A stretch of DNA of 64,000 nucleotides from GAS188 sp963794475 (GCA_963794475.1 CAWCDW010000005.1:124001-188000); one strand, 5' to 3'; positions 35,203 to 45,247 are shown, counted from the first letter of the stretch. Translations and numbers: made by a program. Notes: generated from the sequence alone by a model not told the origin.

Positions 35203-35390
35203 GAATCGAGCCTCCGCGTAATCACCGCCAAATTTTCCGTTAGCAAATTTTCGAGGAGGAAGGCGACCAAATTGCGACATCCGCTTGTAGCCTTCACATG
35301 GTCTCGCCTGGTCCCACCCTCGCGTCGCCCTTATGCTAAGGCCGAGCGATACGACTTGCGGTCCGCCGCTCGACGCCGCATTTAGCAAGG

Positions 35391-35807
35391 ATGCCGAGCT
35401 TCATCGATCAACCCTCTCGACCGGCGCCCTCTCGTGACGTCGGTAACGCCATCCGCCGCGGCCTTGCCGGGCGTTGCCCGAATTGCGGAGCGGGCCGGAT
35501 GTTCGCCCGTTATCTCAAGGCCGCCCCCACCTGCGAGCAATGCGGAGAGCGGCTCGACCTTCATCGCGCCGATGATCTGCCGGCCTATCTCGTGATCTTG
35601 ATCGTGGGCCACGTCGTCGTTGGAGCGATGCTCGCCTTCGAGACTTTCGGCACCTCGCCGATATGGCTCCAGATGCTCGTTTGGCCCATAATCACGCTCA
35701 TTCTCGCGCTTCTGCTCTTGCAGCCTGTGAAGGGGGCGATCATCGCGCTTCAATGGGCCTTGCGCATGCACGGATTTGGTGCTCCCCATCCGCTCGAGCG
35801 TGAATGA
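35391..35807 (+). CDS. DUF983 family zinc-ribbon membrane protein
   Basis: A 138-residue protein. Two CxxC pairs (GRCPNCGAGRMF and PTCEQCGERLDL) form a probable zinc ribbon. Two membrane helices follow (LVILIVGHVVVGAMLAFETF and IWLQMLVWPIITLILALLLLQPVKG). This is the DUF983 layout found in many alphaproteobacteria near cytochrome oxidase or NUDIX genes; its function is not established. It is followed closely by a NUDIX gene on the same strand. The ATG overlaps its own AAGG sequence, so the start is slightly uncertain. Confidence 0.85.
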   Translation: MPSFIDQPSRPAPSRDVGNAIRRGLAGRCPNCGAGRMFARYLKAAPTCEQCGERLDLHRADDLPAYLVILIVGHVVVGAMLAFETFGTSPIWLQMLVWPIITLILALLLLQPVKGAIIALQWALRMHGFGAPHPLERE

Positions 35808-35847
35808 GGCGCGGCTGCGCCCGCCGGCATCTCGAAGCGAGTTCTTT

Positions 35848-36600
35848 ATGACGGATGAAAAGTCGAGCTTTACCGAGCGCTTGATCGCGGCCGAGCACAC
35901 GCGCGACCGAAGCTCACCCAATCAGAGACCGAAGCACGCAGCGACCTTGATCATTCTCGATCATACGGGCAAGGAGCCGACGGTTCTGATGGGCCGCCGC
36001 AACCCGGCGCATAAATTCATGCCGGGCAAATTCGTTTTTCCTGGCGGGCGGCTTGATCCGGTCGATCGGCGCATGAGCATTGCCTCGCCACTTCCCGGAG
36101 CCGTCGAGCAGCGGTTGCTCGCGCATCTGCCCAATCGCGGCGCGGTGACGGCGCGCGCGCTCGCACTCGCGGCCATTCGGGAGACATTCGAGGAGACGGG
36201 TCTTGTGCTCGGCGTCCCGGCGCGGCTCGATGCCCGCAAGATTCCGAATGGCGTTTGGCGCGACTACGCAGCCCATGGCTTTGCGCCCGATCTCTCGAAG
36301 CTCAGCTTCGTTGCCCACGCGATCACCCCGCCGCGGCGGCCGAGGCGCTTCGATACCTTCTTCTTCGTTGCCGACGCGACGATGATCGCACATCGCAGTT
36401 CCGGCGTGATCGGGCCGGAGGCCGAATTCGTCGAGCTCGTCTGGATTGCGCTTACGCAAGCCAAGCGCCTCGACCTGCCGACCGTCACCACCGTAGTTCT
36501 CGATGAATTGGATAATCGGGTGAAAGCGGGTTTCGGGCATGAACTCCCCGTCCCGTACTACCGAGAGCTGCGCGGGCGATTTCAGCGGGAAGAGAGGTGA
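35848..36600 (+). CDS. NUDIX hydrolase (RppH/CoA-pyrophosphatase-like long form)
   Basis: A 250-residue NUDIX protein. The substrate strand region reads RNPAHKFMPGKFVFPGGRLDPVDRR and the Nudix box is split by a short insertion: ALALAAIRETFEETGLVLG with RETFEETG intact. The long segments after it (FAPDLSKLSFVAHAITPPRRPRRFDTFFFVADA) are typical of a broadly distributed alphaproteobacterial NUDIX group of unknown substrate. The start was set at MTDEKSSFTERL. It probably shares a transcript with the DUF983 gene. Confidence 0.85.
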   Translation: MTDEKSSFTERLIAAEHTRDRSSPNQRPKHAATLIILDHTGKEPTVLMGRRNPAHKFMPGKFVFPGGRLDPVDRRMSIASPLPGAVEQRLLAHLPNRGAVTARALALAAIRETFEETGLVLGVPARLDARKIPNGVWRDYAAHGFAPDLSKLSFVAHAITPPRRPRRFDTFFFVADATMIAHRSSGVIGPEAEFVELVWIALTQAKRLDLPTVTTVVLDELDNRVKAGFGHELPVPYYRELRGRFQREER

Positions 36601-36616
36601 ACTCGGGCGTGGTGCG

Positions 36617-37030
36617 CTATGGGCAAACGGGAATTTCGGTTTCGGCAAAACCGATATCCTTGGTCAAGATCGGCTGTCGGCATGCCTTCGCACTTGCATA
36701 GTGGCAACAATCCGCGAGGTTCAGTGACCTTTTGCGGCGATCATCCAGGTAGCGATGGCGTCCGTAAAGCCCATAGGCTTGGAGCGCCAGCGACGCATCT
36801 TCCTGGCTGATCTTCAAAACCTCGATGGCCGCCGTTTCCACAAATGCAAGAACCTGGGTCCCCGCACGCTCGATCGTTGTTCTTTTGATGCGGAATATCG
36901 CTGCCGCAGTTTCGAAAACTGCCAGCGTGTTCGTGATCTTGCGTCCGGCAACCGCCAATTGCGTAGCGAGATCCGCTCCGTCCGGCTCCTCGGTCAAGAT
37001 CGCGACCATCACGCCCGCGTCGACGAACAT
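36617..37030 (-). CDS. vapC: VapC family PIN-domain toxin (RNase)
   Basis: A 137-residue PIN-domain protein. The acidic metal-binding residues are placed as in VapC: Asp4 in MFVDAGVMVAILTEEPD, Glu in LAVFETAAAIFR, Asp in LNLADCCHYASAKA and Asp in LTKDIGFAETEI. VapC toxins cut tRNA or rRNA when freed from VapB. Its ATG overlaps the last base of the vapB stop codon, giving coupled translation. The upstream in-frame extension is antisense to vapB and was rejected. Confidence 0.92.
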   Translation of the reverse strand: MFVDAGVMVAILTEEPDGADLATQLAVAGRKITNTLAVFETAAAIFRIKRTTIERAGTQVLAFVETAAIEVLKISQEDASLALQAYGLYGRHRYLDDRRKRSLNLADCCHYASAKACRQPILTKDIGFAETEIPVCP

Positions 37031-37269
37031 TATTCGGGTTCCCCGCTCAATTCGTCGTAGAACGCCTTGTCGGCGGAGTGCCCCGTGTTCGGCCATGCGC
37101 GAATCTCGGCACGAATTGGGGCCAAGCGATCCCAAAGTGGAATCTCTTCATCCATTCGGTGCAATTCATTCGACACGGCCAACTTCACCGCTTCGGTGAG
37201 GCTGATGCCTTTTCTGGCGGCGAGCTCTCGCACGACCCGACTGGTTACCTCGTCGCGAATATGAAGCAT
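37030..37269 (-). CDS. vapB: VapB-type antitoxin (Rv0623-like)
   Basis: A 79-residue antitoxin. The N-terminal MLHIRDEVTSRVVRELAARKGISLTEAVKLAV is the ribbon-helix-helix-type DNA-binding part. The C-terminal LWDRLAPIRAEIRAWPNTGHSADKAFYDELSG is the toxin-wrapping tail of the Rv0623-like family. The start at 37269 (MLHIRD) matches relatives; an ATG at 37290 adds seven residues (MSTQRAA). The complex with VapC should repress its own promoter through the palindrome upstream. Confidence 0.9.
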   Translation of the reverse strand: MLHIRDEVTSRVVRELAARKGISLTEAVKLAVSNELHRMDEEIPLWDRLAPIRAEIRAWPNTGHSADKAFYDELSGEPE

Positions 37270-37284
37270 GGCAGCCCTTTGTGT

Positions 37285-37314
37285 TGACATGACGAAAATA
37301 ACATCAACATGTCA
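37285..37314. promoter_or_regulatory. Inverted repeat, candidate VapBC operator
   Basis: TGACATG and CATGTCA form perfect 7-bp arms separated by 16 bases, directly upstream of the vapB start at 37269, within an A+T-rich patch. Position and symmetry fit autoregulation by the VapBC complex. Confidence 0.5.
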
Positions 37315-37319
37315 TCATA

Positions 37320-38133
<814 letters not shown>

Positions 38134-38144
<11 letters not shown>

Positions 38145-39015
38145 GATCGCCTCTTTCTTTTAGGGCGCCGAGGACCTCGATGCGAAAGTGTTCGCTTGGA
38201 CGGACGAGCTCGGCCTGCGCCTCGACGAGCAAGAGCTCGCGCGAGCCCGCCTCCGCAGTGCGCTTCACGATACCGAAGACGGAGCTCGCTGATACCACGA
38301 GCGCATCCGCCACCGAGCGCGTGCGCAGATAATGCACGAGGAAAAGCGCGGCGAGCGCGTCCCCTGCCCCGTTGAAGTCCCGGCCGAACCTTGGGGTCCG
38401 CACGAGATGCGCAATGTGGCCGTCCGACGCGACGAGATCGATCGAAGCGGTGGGCGTCGTTTTCGTGATGACGGAGGTGACGAGGATGATCTTCGGGCCA
38501 CGCGCGTGCAATCGGGCAAGCGCTGCGAAGAGATCATCGGGGGTCGCAATCTTTTTCCCGGTCAGAAATTCGAGCTCGAATTGGTTGGGGGTGACGATAT
38601 CGGCAAGCGGCCCGGCTTCGTCTCGCATGAATTCCGGCAAGCCCGCTCGCACGTAGAGCCCAGGCCCTGCATCCCCGATCACCGGATCGCAGCAGAAGAC
38701 CGCACGGGGATTAGCCTTGCGCACGGCCGCTACCGCGCCGAGGACGACGGCTCCGGTTCCTGCCGCGCCAAGATACCCGGAGAGCACGCCGTCACAGCGG
38801 GCGAAGACGCCGAGCTTCGCGATGCCTTCGATCAAGCTCGAGACCTCGGCCGGCTCCATGACGCGTCCGGTGAAGCCGCCATGGCCCGGATGATTGGAGA
38901 AGGCGACCGTGTTGACCGGCCACGCCTCGACGCCCAACCGCTGCATGGCAAACACGGCGACCGAATTTCCGACGTGCCCGTAGCTGACATGCGAGTGGAT
39001 CGAGAGAATGTTCAA
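38134..39015 (-). CDS. pdxY: Pyridoxal kinase PdxY
   Basis: A 293-residue ribokinase-superfamily kinase that phosphorylates pyridoxal to PLP in the salvage route. The N-terminus MNILSIHSHVSYGHVGNSVAVFAMQRLG is characteristic of PdxY. The substrate region reads VFCCDPVIGDAG, and VTPNQFELEFLTGKK precedes the anion-hole motif FNGAGDALAALFLVHYL with the catalytic Asp. It overlaps puuD by four bases (ATGA). PLP may serve ureidoglycine or other transaminases fed by the pathway, although none is encoded nearby. Confidence 0.94.
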
Positions 39016-40238
39016 GGCTTGCGCTCGCTCGTCATAGCCCAGGCAGCGAGCTTGGCGCGCTCCTCGCCGGTGATCTCCGTGATGTTCCCCGGCGGCATCG
39101 CGCGCCCTATTCCCGCCTGGAGGTAGATGTCGCGCGAATGCGCCGCGATCTCCTCATCCGTCTCGAGGCGCACGCCCTTGGGAGCCGCCGCAAGCCCTTC
39201 CCGCACCGGCTCTTGCGAATGGCAAAGGCTGCAGCGGCCGATGACGATGTCACGCACTTCACCGAATTCAGGGCGCGCCACCGCGGCCGCAAGCCGCGCG
39301 GGCGCCGGCCCCAATTCGGCAAGATCACGGCGCGTGTCGGGGAAAGTCGAGAGCCACGCCGCGAGGATGAAGGCGGCGGCGGCGACGCCCCAACTCCACC
39401 ACAGCTTCCGACCCTGAGCGTGCATGGTGTTGAAGAAATGCCGGATCGCGACGCCGATAACGATGACGAGCCCGATGATGATGAAATTCCAGCGGCTCGA
39501 GAAGGCGAGCGGATAATGATTCGATAGCATCAGGAAGAGCACGGGAAGCGTGAGATAATTGTTGTGCGTCGAACGCGTCTTGGCCTCGCGGCCAAGGCGC
39601 GGGTCGGGCACTTCACCGGCCTTGAGCGCCGCCACTACCTTTTTTTGGTTCGGGATGATCACCATCGCAACGGAGCCGGTCATCATCGTGCCGATCACCG
39701 CGCCGACATGGATGAAGGCGCCGCGCCCGGAGAATACGAAGGTGAGCCCGTAAGCCAAGGCCAACAAAAAGACGAAAACCGCGACCGAGAGCGCCCGTTC
39801 GTCACGCGCGAGCGGCGAGCGGCAAAGTCCGTCATAGACGATCCATCCGACGATCAGAACGCCAAGCCCGATCGCGATCGCTCCCCAGCTTGGCAAATCG
39901 AGCACGTGCCGATCGATGAGGTAGAGCTCCGGGTCCGCGTAATAGAGCACGCACAAGAGTGCCAAGCCCGAGATCCAGGTCCAATAGGATTCCCATTTAA
40001 ACCAATGCAGCTCTTCGGGCATTGCGGCCGGGGCGACATTGTATTTCTGCAAATGGTAGAAGCCCCCGCCATGCACCTGCCAAGCCTCGCCGCTCACGTC
40101 CTGCGGCAGGCCAGGCGGTCGGCGCAAGCCGAGATCGAGCGCGATGAAGTAGAAGGATTCCCCAATCCAGGCGATCGCCGTGATCACATGTAGCCAGCGA
40201 ATGGCAAAATTCGCCCAATCCCAGGCGACGGCGGTCAT
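39012..40238 (-). CDS. puuD: PuuD-type urate hydroxylase, membrane protein with C-terminal cytochrome c domain
   Basis: PuuD oxidises urate to 5-hydroxyisourate and passes electrons to a cytochrome c domain instead of making hydrogen peroxide. The 408-residue protein has about eight membrane segments (WLHVITAIAWIGESFYFIAL and following), conserved HNNYLTLPVLFLMLSNHYP, then a C-terminal periplasmic haem domain with one CxxCH (GRCSLCHSQEP) and a distal Met ligand probably in GRAMPPGN. AAGGAGG precedes the ATG. It lies between allC and pdxY in the purine catabolism operon and fills the uricase step. Confidence 0.92.
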   Translation of the reverse strand: MTAVAWDWANFAIRWLHVITAIAWIGESFYFIALDLGLRRPPGLPQDVSGEAWQVHGGGFYHLQKYNVAPAAMPEELHWFKWESYWTWISGLALLCVLYYADPELYLIDRHVLDLPSWGAIAIGLGVLIVGWIVYDGLCRSPLARDERALSVAVFVFLLALAYGLTFVFSGRGAFIHVGAVIGTMMTGSVAMVIIPNQKKVVAALKAGEVPDPRLGREAKTRSTHNNYLTLPVLFLMLSNHYPLAFSSRWNFIIIGLVIVIGVAIRHFFNTMHAQGRKLWWSWGVAAAAFILAAWLSTFPDTRRDLAELGPAPARLAAAVARPEFGEVRDIVIGRCSLCHSQEPVREGLAAAPKGVRLETDEEIAAHSRDIYLQAGIGRAMPPGNITEITGEERAKLAAWAMTSERKP

Positions 40239-40316
40239 GCTCTCCTCCTTATCGAGCAATTCGAACGGGTGGCGTCATCCGTCGGCAAATTCAAGCGCAA
40301 TGCAAGCGCGTTTCGG

Positions 40317-41648
40317 TCAAGCCCGTTGCGATGAATGAAGCGCTTCCGCCGAGCGCGTCGGCGTCGCGATCTTGCCTCGCGCTCCGCTCTCTTCCCTTCT
40401 TGCCTGCCCCTTCACTGGATCAAAATGCACAACAAAATCGAGCATCACCTCAATGGCGGCTTGCGCATCCTCGACGGTGATCGCCTCGGCCGGATTATGG
40501 CTGATGCCTCCCTTGCAACGAAGGAAAAGCATAGCGACGGGACAGAGCTTCGCCATGGCCATGGCGTCGTGACCCGCCCCGCTCGGAAGCGCAAAGACCC
40601 GATGCCCTTGCCGCGCGAGCGCTTCCGACAGGTCCAGCATCAAGCCTTCGTCGCATGGCGTCGCCTTCGCCTCGTCAAGCGGGGTGAAGCGTATGGCAAG
40701 GCCGCGCTCCTTCGCGATGGCGCGCAAGCGTGTCTCGACCTTGGCTTTCGCTTTCTCCCTCACCATGTCGGTCGGGGCGCGCAGATCGACGCTGAAGCGG
40801 ATCTTCGCGGGGATCACGTTGATCGCGCCCGGCGACGCCTCGATGACGCCGACCGTCGCGACCACCTCGCGCGTGCGGCGCGCTTCATCCTCGACCGCCA
40901 GGATCATCGCGGCGCTGCCCGCAAGCGGATCTTTCCGTCTCTCCATCGGCACGGTTCCCGCATGACCGGCTTCGCCCTCGACCGTGACGTTGAAGCGGCA
41001 CATGCCTGCAATTGCGGTGACGACGCCGAGCGCCAGATTCTCGGCTTCGAGCACCGGCCCTTGCTCTATATGGCTTTCGAGGTACCCGCAGATTCGCGCG
41101 GGGTCGCGCGCGATCTTGCCGATGACGCGGGCGTCGCACCCGAAGCCGTGCAGCGCCTCGGCGAGCGAGATGCCGTTCTCGTCCTTCGCATCGAGGCTCT
41201 CAAAATCAAAGGTGCCCGCGAGCGCGCGCGAGCCCGAGAGCGTCGCCGGAAAGCGCACACCCTCCTCGTCGCCGAAAGCGACCACCTCGAGCGAGAAGGG
41301 AAGCTCCAGACCCCGCCGCCGCAGCTCCTCCACCACCTCGATCGCGGAAAGCACACCGAAGCCCCCGTCATATCGGCCCGCATCGCGCACGCTGTCGATA
41401 TGAGAGCCGAGAATGAAGGTCGGCGCATGGGGCGTGGCGCTCTCGAGGCGCCCGACGACATTGCCGATGGCGTCCTCCTCGACCGCAAGCCCCGCCGTTT
41501 CCATGAAGCCGCGCACCCGCCTCATCGCGAGCTTATGCGAAGGTGTGAGGAAGAGGCGGGTGATCCTGCCAGGCTCATCGGTATCGGCCGCAAGCTCATC
41601 GAGGCGGCGCATCACGCGTTCGCCGAGGCGCGGGAAATTGCTCTTCAT
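40317..41648 (-). CDS. allC: Allantoate amidohydrolase (M20 Zn-hydrolase)
   Basis: This 443-residue M20-family enzyme hydrolyses allantoate to ureidoglycine or ureidoglycolate with release of ammonia. Metal ligands are seen in LGSHIDSV (His), GRYDGGFGVLS (Asp), FGDEEGVRF (Glu pair), LESHIEQGPVLE (His) and KGGISHNPAE (His). The dimerisation domain (GEAGHAGTVPMERRKDPL) is intact. The tail after HFDPVKG is a basic, poorly conserved extension. Family relatives include carbamoylases, but the position between puuE-uraD and puuD makes allantoate the likely substrate. It overlaps the end of puuE-uraD by four bases. Confidence 0.9.
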   Translation of the reverse strand: MKSNFPRLGERVMRRLDELAADTDEPGRITRLFLTPSHKLAMRRVRGFMETAGLAVEEDAIGNVVGRLESATPHAPTFILGSHIDSVRDAGRYDGGFGVLSAIEVVEELRRRGLELPFSLEVVAFGDEEGVRFPATLSGSRALAGTFDFESLDAKDENGISLAEALHGFGCDARVIGKIARDPARICGYLESHIEQGPVLEAENLALGVVTAIAGMCRFNVTVEGEAGHAGTVPMERRKDPLAGSAAMILAVEDEARRTREVVATVGVIEASPGAINVIPAKIRFSVDLRAPTDMVREKAKAKVETRLRAIAKERGLAIRFTPLDEAKATPCDEGLMLDLSEALARQGHRVFALPSGAGHDAMAMAKLCPVAMLFLRCKGGISHNPAEAITVEDAQAAIEVMLDFVVHFDPVKGQARREESGARGKIATPTRSAEALHSSQRA

Positions 41649-43066
41649 GTCAGCCGATCCTTGATCCGCAAATGCGCGATGCGCTCGATCTCGCCAAGCG
41701 CCGCCTCGAACTCCGTTTCCGCATCCGCCCCGAGGCGATCTCGCATGGCGGCGATCACTTCCTCTTTCGTGCGCCCCTTCACGGCAAGAATGAAGGGAAA
41801 GCCAAAATGGGCCTTGTAGTGCTCGTTCATGCGGGTGAGCGCGGCGAGCTCATGGGGCGTCAGGCGGTCAAGCCCCGCCGAGGCCTGCTCCTGGGCGCTG
41901 TCGGCCGTGACCTCGCCGGCGAGCGCGAGACGTCCCGCAAGATCGGGGTGCGCCTTGATCAAGGCGAGCTTTTCCTCGCGCGGCAAGGCACGCATCGCCG
42001 CGGACATGGCTTGCGCGAGGCCTTGCGCATCATCATGGCGTGATGAAAGCCCTGCGCGATGCACGCTCTCCGCGATCTTCGGGGTGTGCTCGAAGACATG
42101 GCCGAAGCGCTCGATGAACAGCGCGCGCGGCATGCGGCTCGGCTTATAGCCGGCGGGCGGCGGATGCCGCTCGATCCAATGACGCGCGATATCGAGGCGG
42201 CGCGCCATCCACACATCGCCTTTCTCGAGCGCATAATCGAGAAAGCGCTCGAGCGCCGCCGCGCGACCCGGCCGTCCAGCCAGGCGGCAATGGAGGCCCA
42301 CCGACATCATCTTCGGCCGCTCGGCGCCCTCGGCATGAAGAAGATCGAGGCTGTCCTTGAGGTAGGCGAAGAATTGCTCGCCCGAATTGAAACCCTGCGG
42401 GGTCGCAAACCGCATGTCGTTCGCATCGAGCGTATAGGGCACCACGAGTTGCGGCCCGTGCGGGCCGTCGAGCCAATAGGGCAGATCATCGGCGTAGCTG
42501 TCGGCGAGATAGACGAAGCCTTGCTCTTCCATGGCGAGCTGGATGGTGTTGATCGAGGAGCGCCCCTGGTAGAAACCAAGCGGGGGGTCGCCGGCGATCT
42601 TCGTATGCAAACGGATCGCTTCCGCGATGTGATTGCGCTCCTCCTCGCGGGCAAAGTTCCTGTAGTCGATCCAGCGCAAGCCATGGCTTGCGATCTCGAA
42701 GTCCGCTTCCTTCATCGCCGCGACCGCCTCGGGATTGCGCGCCATGGCGGCCGCGACCGCGTAGACCGTGACCGGCACGTTGCGATGCTTGAAAAGGCGC
42801 CACAAGCGCCAGAACCCCGCTCTCGATCCATATTCATAGATCGATTCCATGTTCATGTGCCGCTGCCCGACCCAGGGCTGCGCGCCGACGATTTCGGAAA
42901 GGAAGGCTTCCGAAGCCTCATCGCCATGAAGGATGTTGTTCTCGGCGCCCTCCTCGTAATTGATGACGAATTGGAGGGCGACGCGAGCGCCATTCGGCCA
43001 ATCCGCATGAGGCGGCTCACGCCCATAGCCGACCATGTCGCGAGGATATGGAGTTTCGCCAGGCAT
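41645..43066 (-). CDS. puuE: Fused allantoinase PuuE and OHCU decarboxylase UraD
   Basis: A 473-residue two-enzyme protein. Residues 1-305 are a PuuE allantoinase of the polysaccharide-deacetylase superfamily (YPRDMVGYGREPPHADWPNGARVALQFVINYEEG, SIYEYGSRAGFWRL, GLRWIDYRNFAREEE, MMSVGLHCRLAGRPGRAAAL). Residues 315-473 are UraD, with the catalytic region IKAHPDLAGRLAL, SAQEQASAGLDRL and NEHYKAHFGFPFILAVKG. The fusion joins two consecutive steps: OHCU to S-allantoin, then allantoin to allantoate. The start was placed at 43066; ATG at 43069 is equally possible. First gene of the minus-strand operon. Confidence 0.92.
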   Translation of the reverse strand: MPGETPYPRDMVGYGREPPHADWPNGARVALQFVINYEEGAENNILHGDEASEAFLSEIVGAQPWVGQRHMNMESIYEYGSRAGFWRLWRLFKHRNVPVTVYAVAAAMARNPEAVAAMKEADFEIASHGLRWIDYRNFAREEERNHIAEAIRLHTKIAGDPPLGFYQGRSSINTIQLAMEEQGFVYLADSYADDLPYWLDGPHGPQLVVPYTLDANDMRFATPQGFNSGEQFFAYLKDSLDLLHAEGAERPKMMSVGLHCRLAGRPGRAAALERFLDYALEKGDVWMARRLDIARHWIERHPPPAGYKPSRMPRALFIERFGHVFEHTPKIAESVHRAGLSSRHDDAQGLAQAMSAAMRALPREEKLALIKAHPDLAGRLALAGEVTADSAQEQASAGLDRLTPHELAALTRMNEHYKAHFGFPFILAVKGRTKEEVIAAMRDRLGADAETEFEAALGEIERIAHLRIKDRLT

Positions 43067-43265
43067 CATTCGCCCATGAAGGACCGTCGGGGTTCGCAAG
43101 CGCGCCGGAAAGGGGATCCCGACCGCGCTGGCAGTGCGGAAAAAGGCCGTCGAAGCAACCTCTTGCCAAGGCCTCCGAATGGATGTCTCCTCATCATTGT
43201 GCCCAATCAACGCCGTGGCGCAAGTCGCAACGACTGTCTTGGGCGGGGAATTTGGAGGTCTTAAC

Positions 43266-43640
43266 TTGTCGCAAGCGCGAGTTTCGGAGGGACGCCTCAC
43301 GACCCATGTGCTCGACACCGGCGCCGGGAGACCCGCGGCCTCGATGGAAATCGTGCTTTACGGGCTCGATAAGGACGGCCGGCGCGAGATCAAGCGAACC
43401 GTGACCAATGCGGACGGGCGTTGCGATGAGCCGCTTCTCGCAGGCAGCGAGCTGAGCGTCGGACGATACGAGATCGGCTTCCAGGCCGGGCGCTATTTCC
43501 GCGAGAGCGGGATCGCGCTTCCTGATCCAGCCTTTCTCGAGGAAGTGCCCGTCCGCTTTGGCATCGCGGATGCGAGCGCCCATTACCATGTACCCTTGCT
43601 GATTTCGCCTTACGGCTATTCCACCTATCGCGGGAGCTGA
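43266..43640 (+). CDS. uraH: 5-hydroxyisourate hydrolase (transthyretin-like)
   Basis: UraH opens 5-hydroxyisourate to OHCU. The 124-residue protein has the family start RLTTHVLDTGAGRPAASMEIVLYGL, NADGRCDEPLL, HYHVPLLISPYGYSTYRGS, and ends exactly in the diagnostic YRGS. I chose the TTG at 43266 because GGAGG lies eight bases before it and the product then has the usual length; the in-frame ATG at 43134 adds 44 residues without homology. It diverges from puuE-uraD across about 200 bases, which should hold both promoters. Confidence 0.93.
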   Translation: MSQARVSEGRLTTHVLDTGAGRPAASMEIVLYGLDKDGRREIKRTVTNADGRCDEPLLAGSELSVGRYEIGFQAGRYFRESGIALPDPAFLEEVPVRFGIADASAHYHVPLLISPYGYSTYRGS

Positions 43641-43723
43641 GATGGCGAAGGAGAAAATCGCGATCGTAAGGCAAGAACCGAGCAGGGTCGCGCCGATGGT
43701 CGGGAAGCTGAAGCGGCGGTAAT

Positions 43724-45244
43724 ATGAGCGAAACGCGCGACACTTTGCGTTTCATTGACGGCGAGGCCCTGCGCGAGCTTTCGGGCTTCGACCCCACCCT
43801 CACCATCCTCGATTGGCTGCGCCTCGACGAAAGACGCATCGGCACGAAAGAGGGGTGCGCGGAAGGCGATTGCGGCGCCTGCACCGTGGTGGTCGGGCGC
43901 CTCGCGGAGGCACAGGTGCAATATCGCGCCATCAACGCCTGCATCGCCCCTCTCGCGTCACTCGATGGTCGAAGGTTGATCACGGTCGAGCACCTCAAGG
44001 CGTGCGGCACATTGCATCCGGTGCAGCAGGCGATGGTCGATCGGCATGGGTCGCAATGCGGATTTTGCACGCCCGGCATCGTCATGTCGCTTTTCGCACT
44101 CTGGCTCGCCGAAAAGGACGCGAGCGAAGAGCGCATCGAGGATGCACTCGCCGGCAACCTCTGCCGCTGCACCGGCTACCAGCCGATCGTCGCGGCAGGC
44201 CGCGACATGTTCGCGAAGGGCGCTCGGGCGAAGGAAGCTTGGCGAGCCCATTCTGTCGAGATGGCCGAGCGCCTTGCGCGGTTGCAGGACGATCGCCGCT
44301 TGGAGATCGTCAAGGCGAACCGCCGTTTCATTGCGCCGTCGAGCCTCGATGATTTCGCCGATGTCTACGCGCGCCATCGCGACGCGACGATCCTCGCCGG
44401 CGCGACCGATGTGGGCTTGTGGATCACGAAGGACATGCGCGTTCTCGACACGGTGGTTCACCCAGGCCGCGTCGCGGCGCTGGAGGGCGTGGTGGAGGAA
44501 GATGAGGCGGTGGTTTTCGGCGCCATGACGAGCCTCTCCGATGCCGGCAAGAGCTTGGGGCACATGCATCCGCATCTTGCCGAATTGCTGCGCCGCTTCG
44601 GCGGCGAGCAAATCAGGAATGCCGGCACCCTGGGCGGCAATGTCGCCAATGGATCACCGATCGGCGATCTTCCGCCTGCGCTCATCGCGCTGGGCGCGAG
44701 CGTGACGCTCCGGCAAAGAGACAAGCGTCGCGAGCTGCCGCTCGAGAAGTTCTTCCTCGCCTATAAACGCCAGGATCGTCGGCCCGGCGAATTCGTGGAA
44801 AATGTGCGGGTGTCGAAACTCGGCGACGCTTCGCTCTTCCATGTGTCGAAGGTGAGCAAGCGCTTCGATGAAGATATCTCGGCGGTTTGCGGCGCCTTTC
44901 GGCTCGAACGTGACGGGGATGGGCGCATCGTTGAAGCGCGCCTTGCCTTCGGCGGGATGGCGGCGACCCCCAAGCGCGCTTCGCAAGCTGAAGCCGCCGT
45001 TCTCGGACGGCAATGGAACGAAGCGGCGGCGGATCAAGCGGCGGCCGCACTCGAGCGGGATTTCGAGCCGCTCGATGATTGGCGCGCCTCCGCGCGCTAT
45101 CGCATGCGCTGCGCGCAAAATCTTCTCCGCCGCTTCGCGATCGAGACTTGTGCCCCGCGGACCGAGACGCGAATTGCCGGCTCATTGGCTCGCCCTCATG
45201 TAAATGGCGCGCCGGTCGAGACCGCAACGTCGCGGGGATTGTGA
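43724..45244 (+). CDS. xdhA: Xanthine dehydrogenase small subunit XdhA
   Basis: XdhA carries the iron-sulfur clusters and FAD of xanthine dehydrogenase. The 506-residue protein has the plant-type [2Fe-2S] site (CAEGDCGACTVV and AINACIAPL), the helical second cluster domain (QCGFCTPGIVMS and LCRCTGYQPI), then the FAD domain (ATILAGATDVGLWITK, RNAGTLGGNVANGSPIGDLPPAL). Electrons taken from the molybdenum site in XdhB pass through it to NAD+. It stands three bases before xdhB and 83 bases after uraH. Confidence 0.96.
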   Translation: MSETRDTLRFIDGEALRELSGFDPTLTILDWLRLDERRIGTKEGCAEGDCGACTVVVGRLAEAQVQYRAINACIAPLASLDGRRLITVEHLKACGTLHPVQQAMVDRHGSQCGFCTPGIVMSLFALWLAEKDASEERIEDALAGNLCRCTGYQPIVAAGRDMFAKGARAKEAWRAHSVEMAERLARLQDDRRLEIVKANRRFIAPSSLDDFADVYARHRDATILAGATDVGLWITKDMRVLDTVVHPGRVAALEGVVEEDEAVVFGAMTSLSDAGKSLGHMHPHLAELLRRFGGEQIRNAGTLGGNVANGSPIGDLPPALIALGASVTLRQRDKRRELPLEKFFLAYKRQDRRPGEFVENVRVSKLGDASLFHVSKVSKRFDEDISAVCGAFRLERDGDGRIVEARLAFGGMAATPKRASQAEAAVLGRQWNEAAADQAAAALERDFEPLDDWRASARYRMRCAQNLLRRFAIETCAPRTETRIAGSLARPHVNGAPVETATSRGL

Positions 45245-45247
45245 GGC

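Noticed and set aside
40335..41819. A 494-residue plus-strand open frame opposite allC
   Set aside because: Antisense shadow of allC and puuE-uraD, without motifs.
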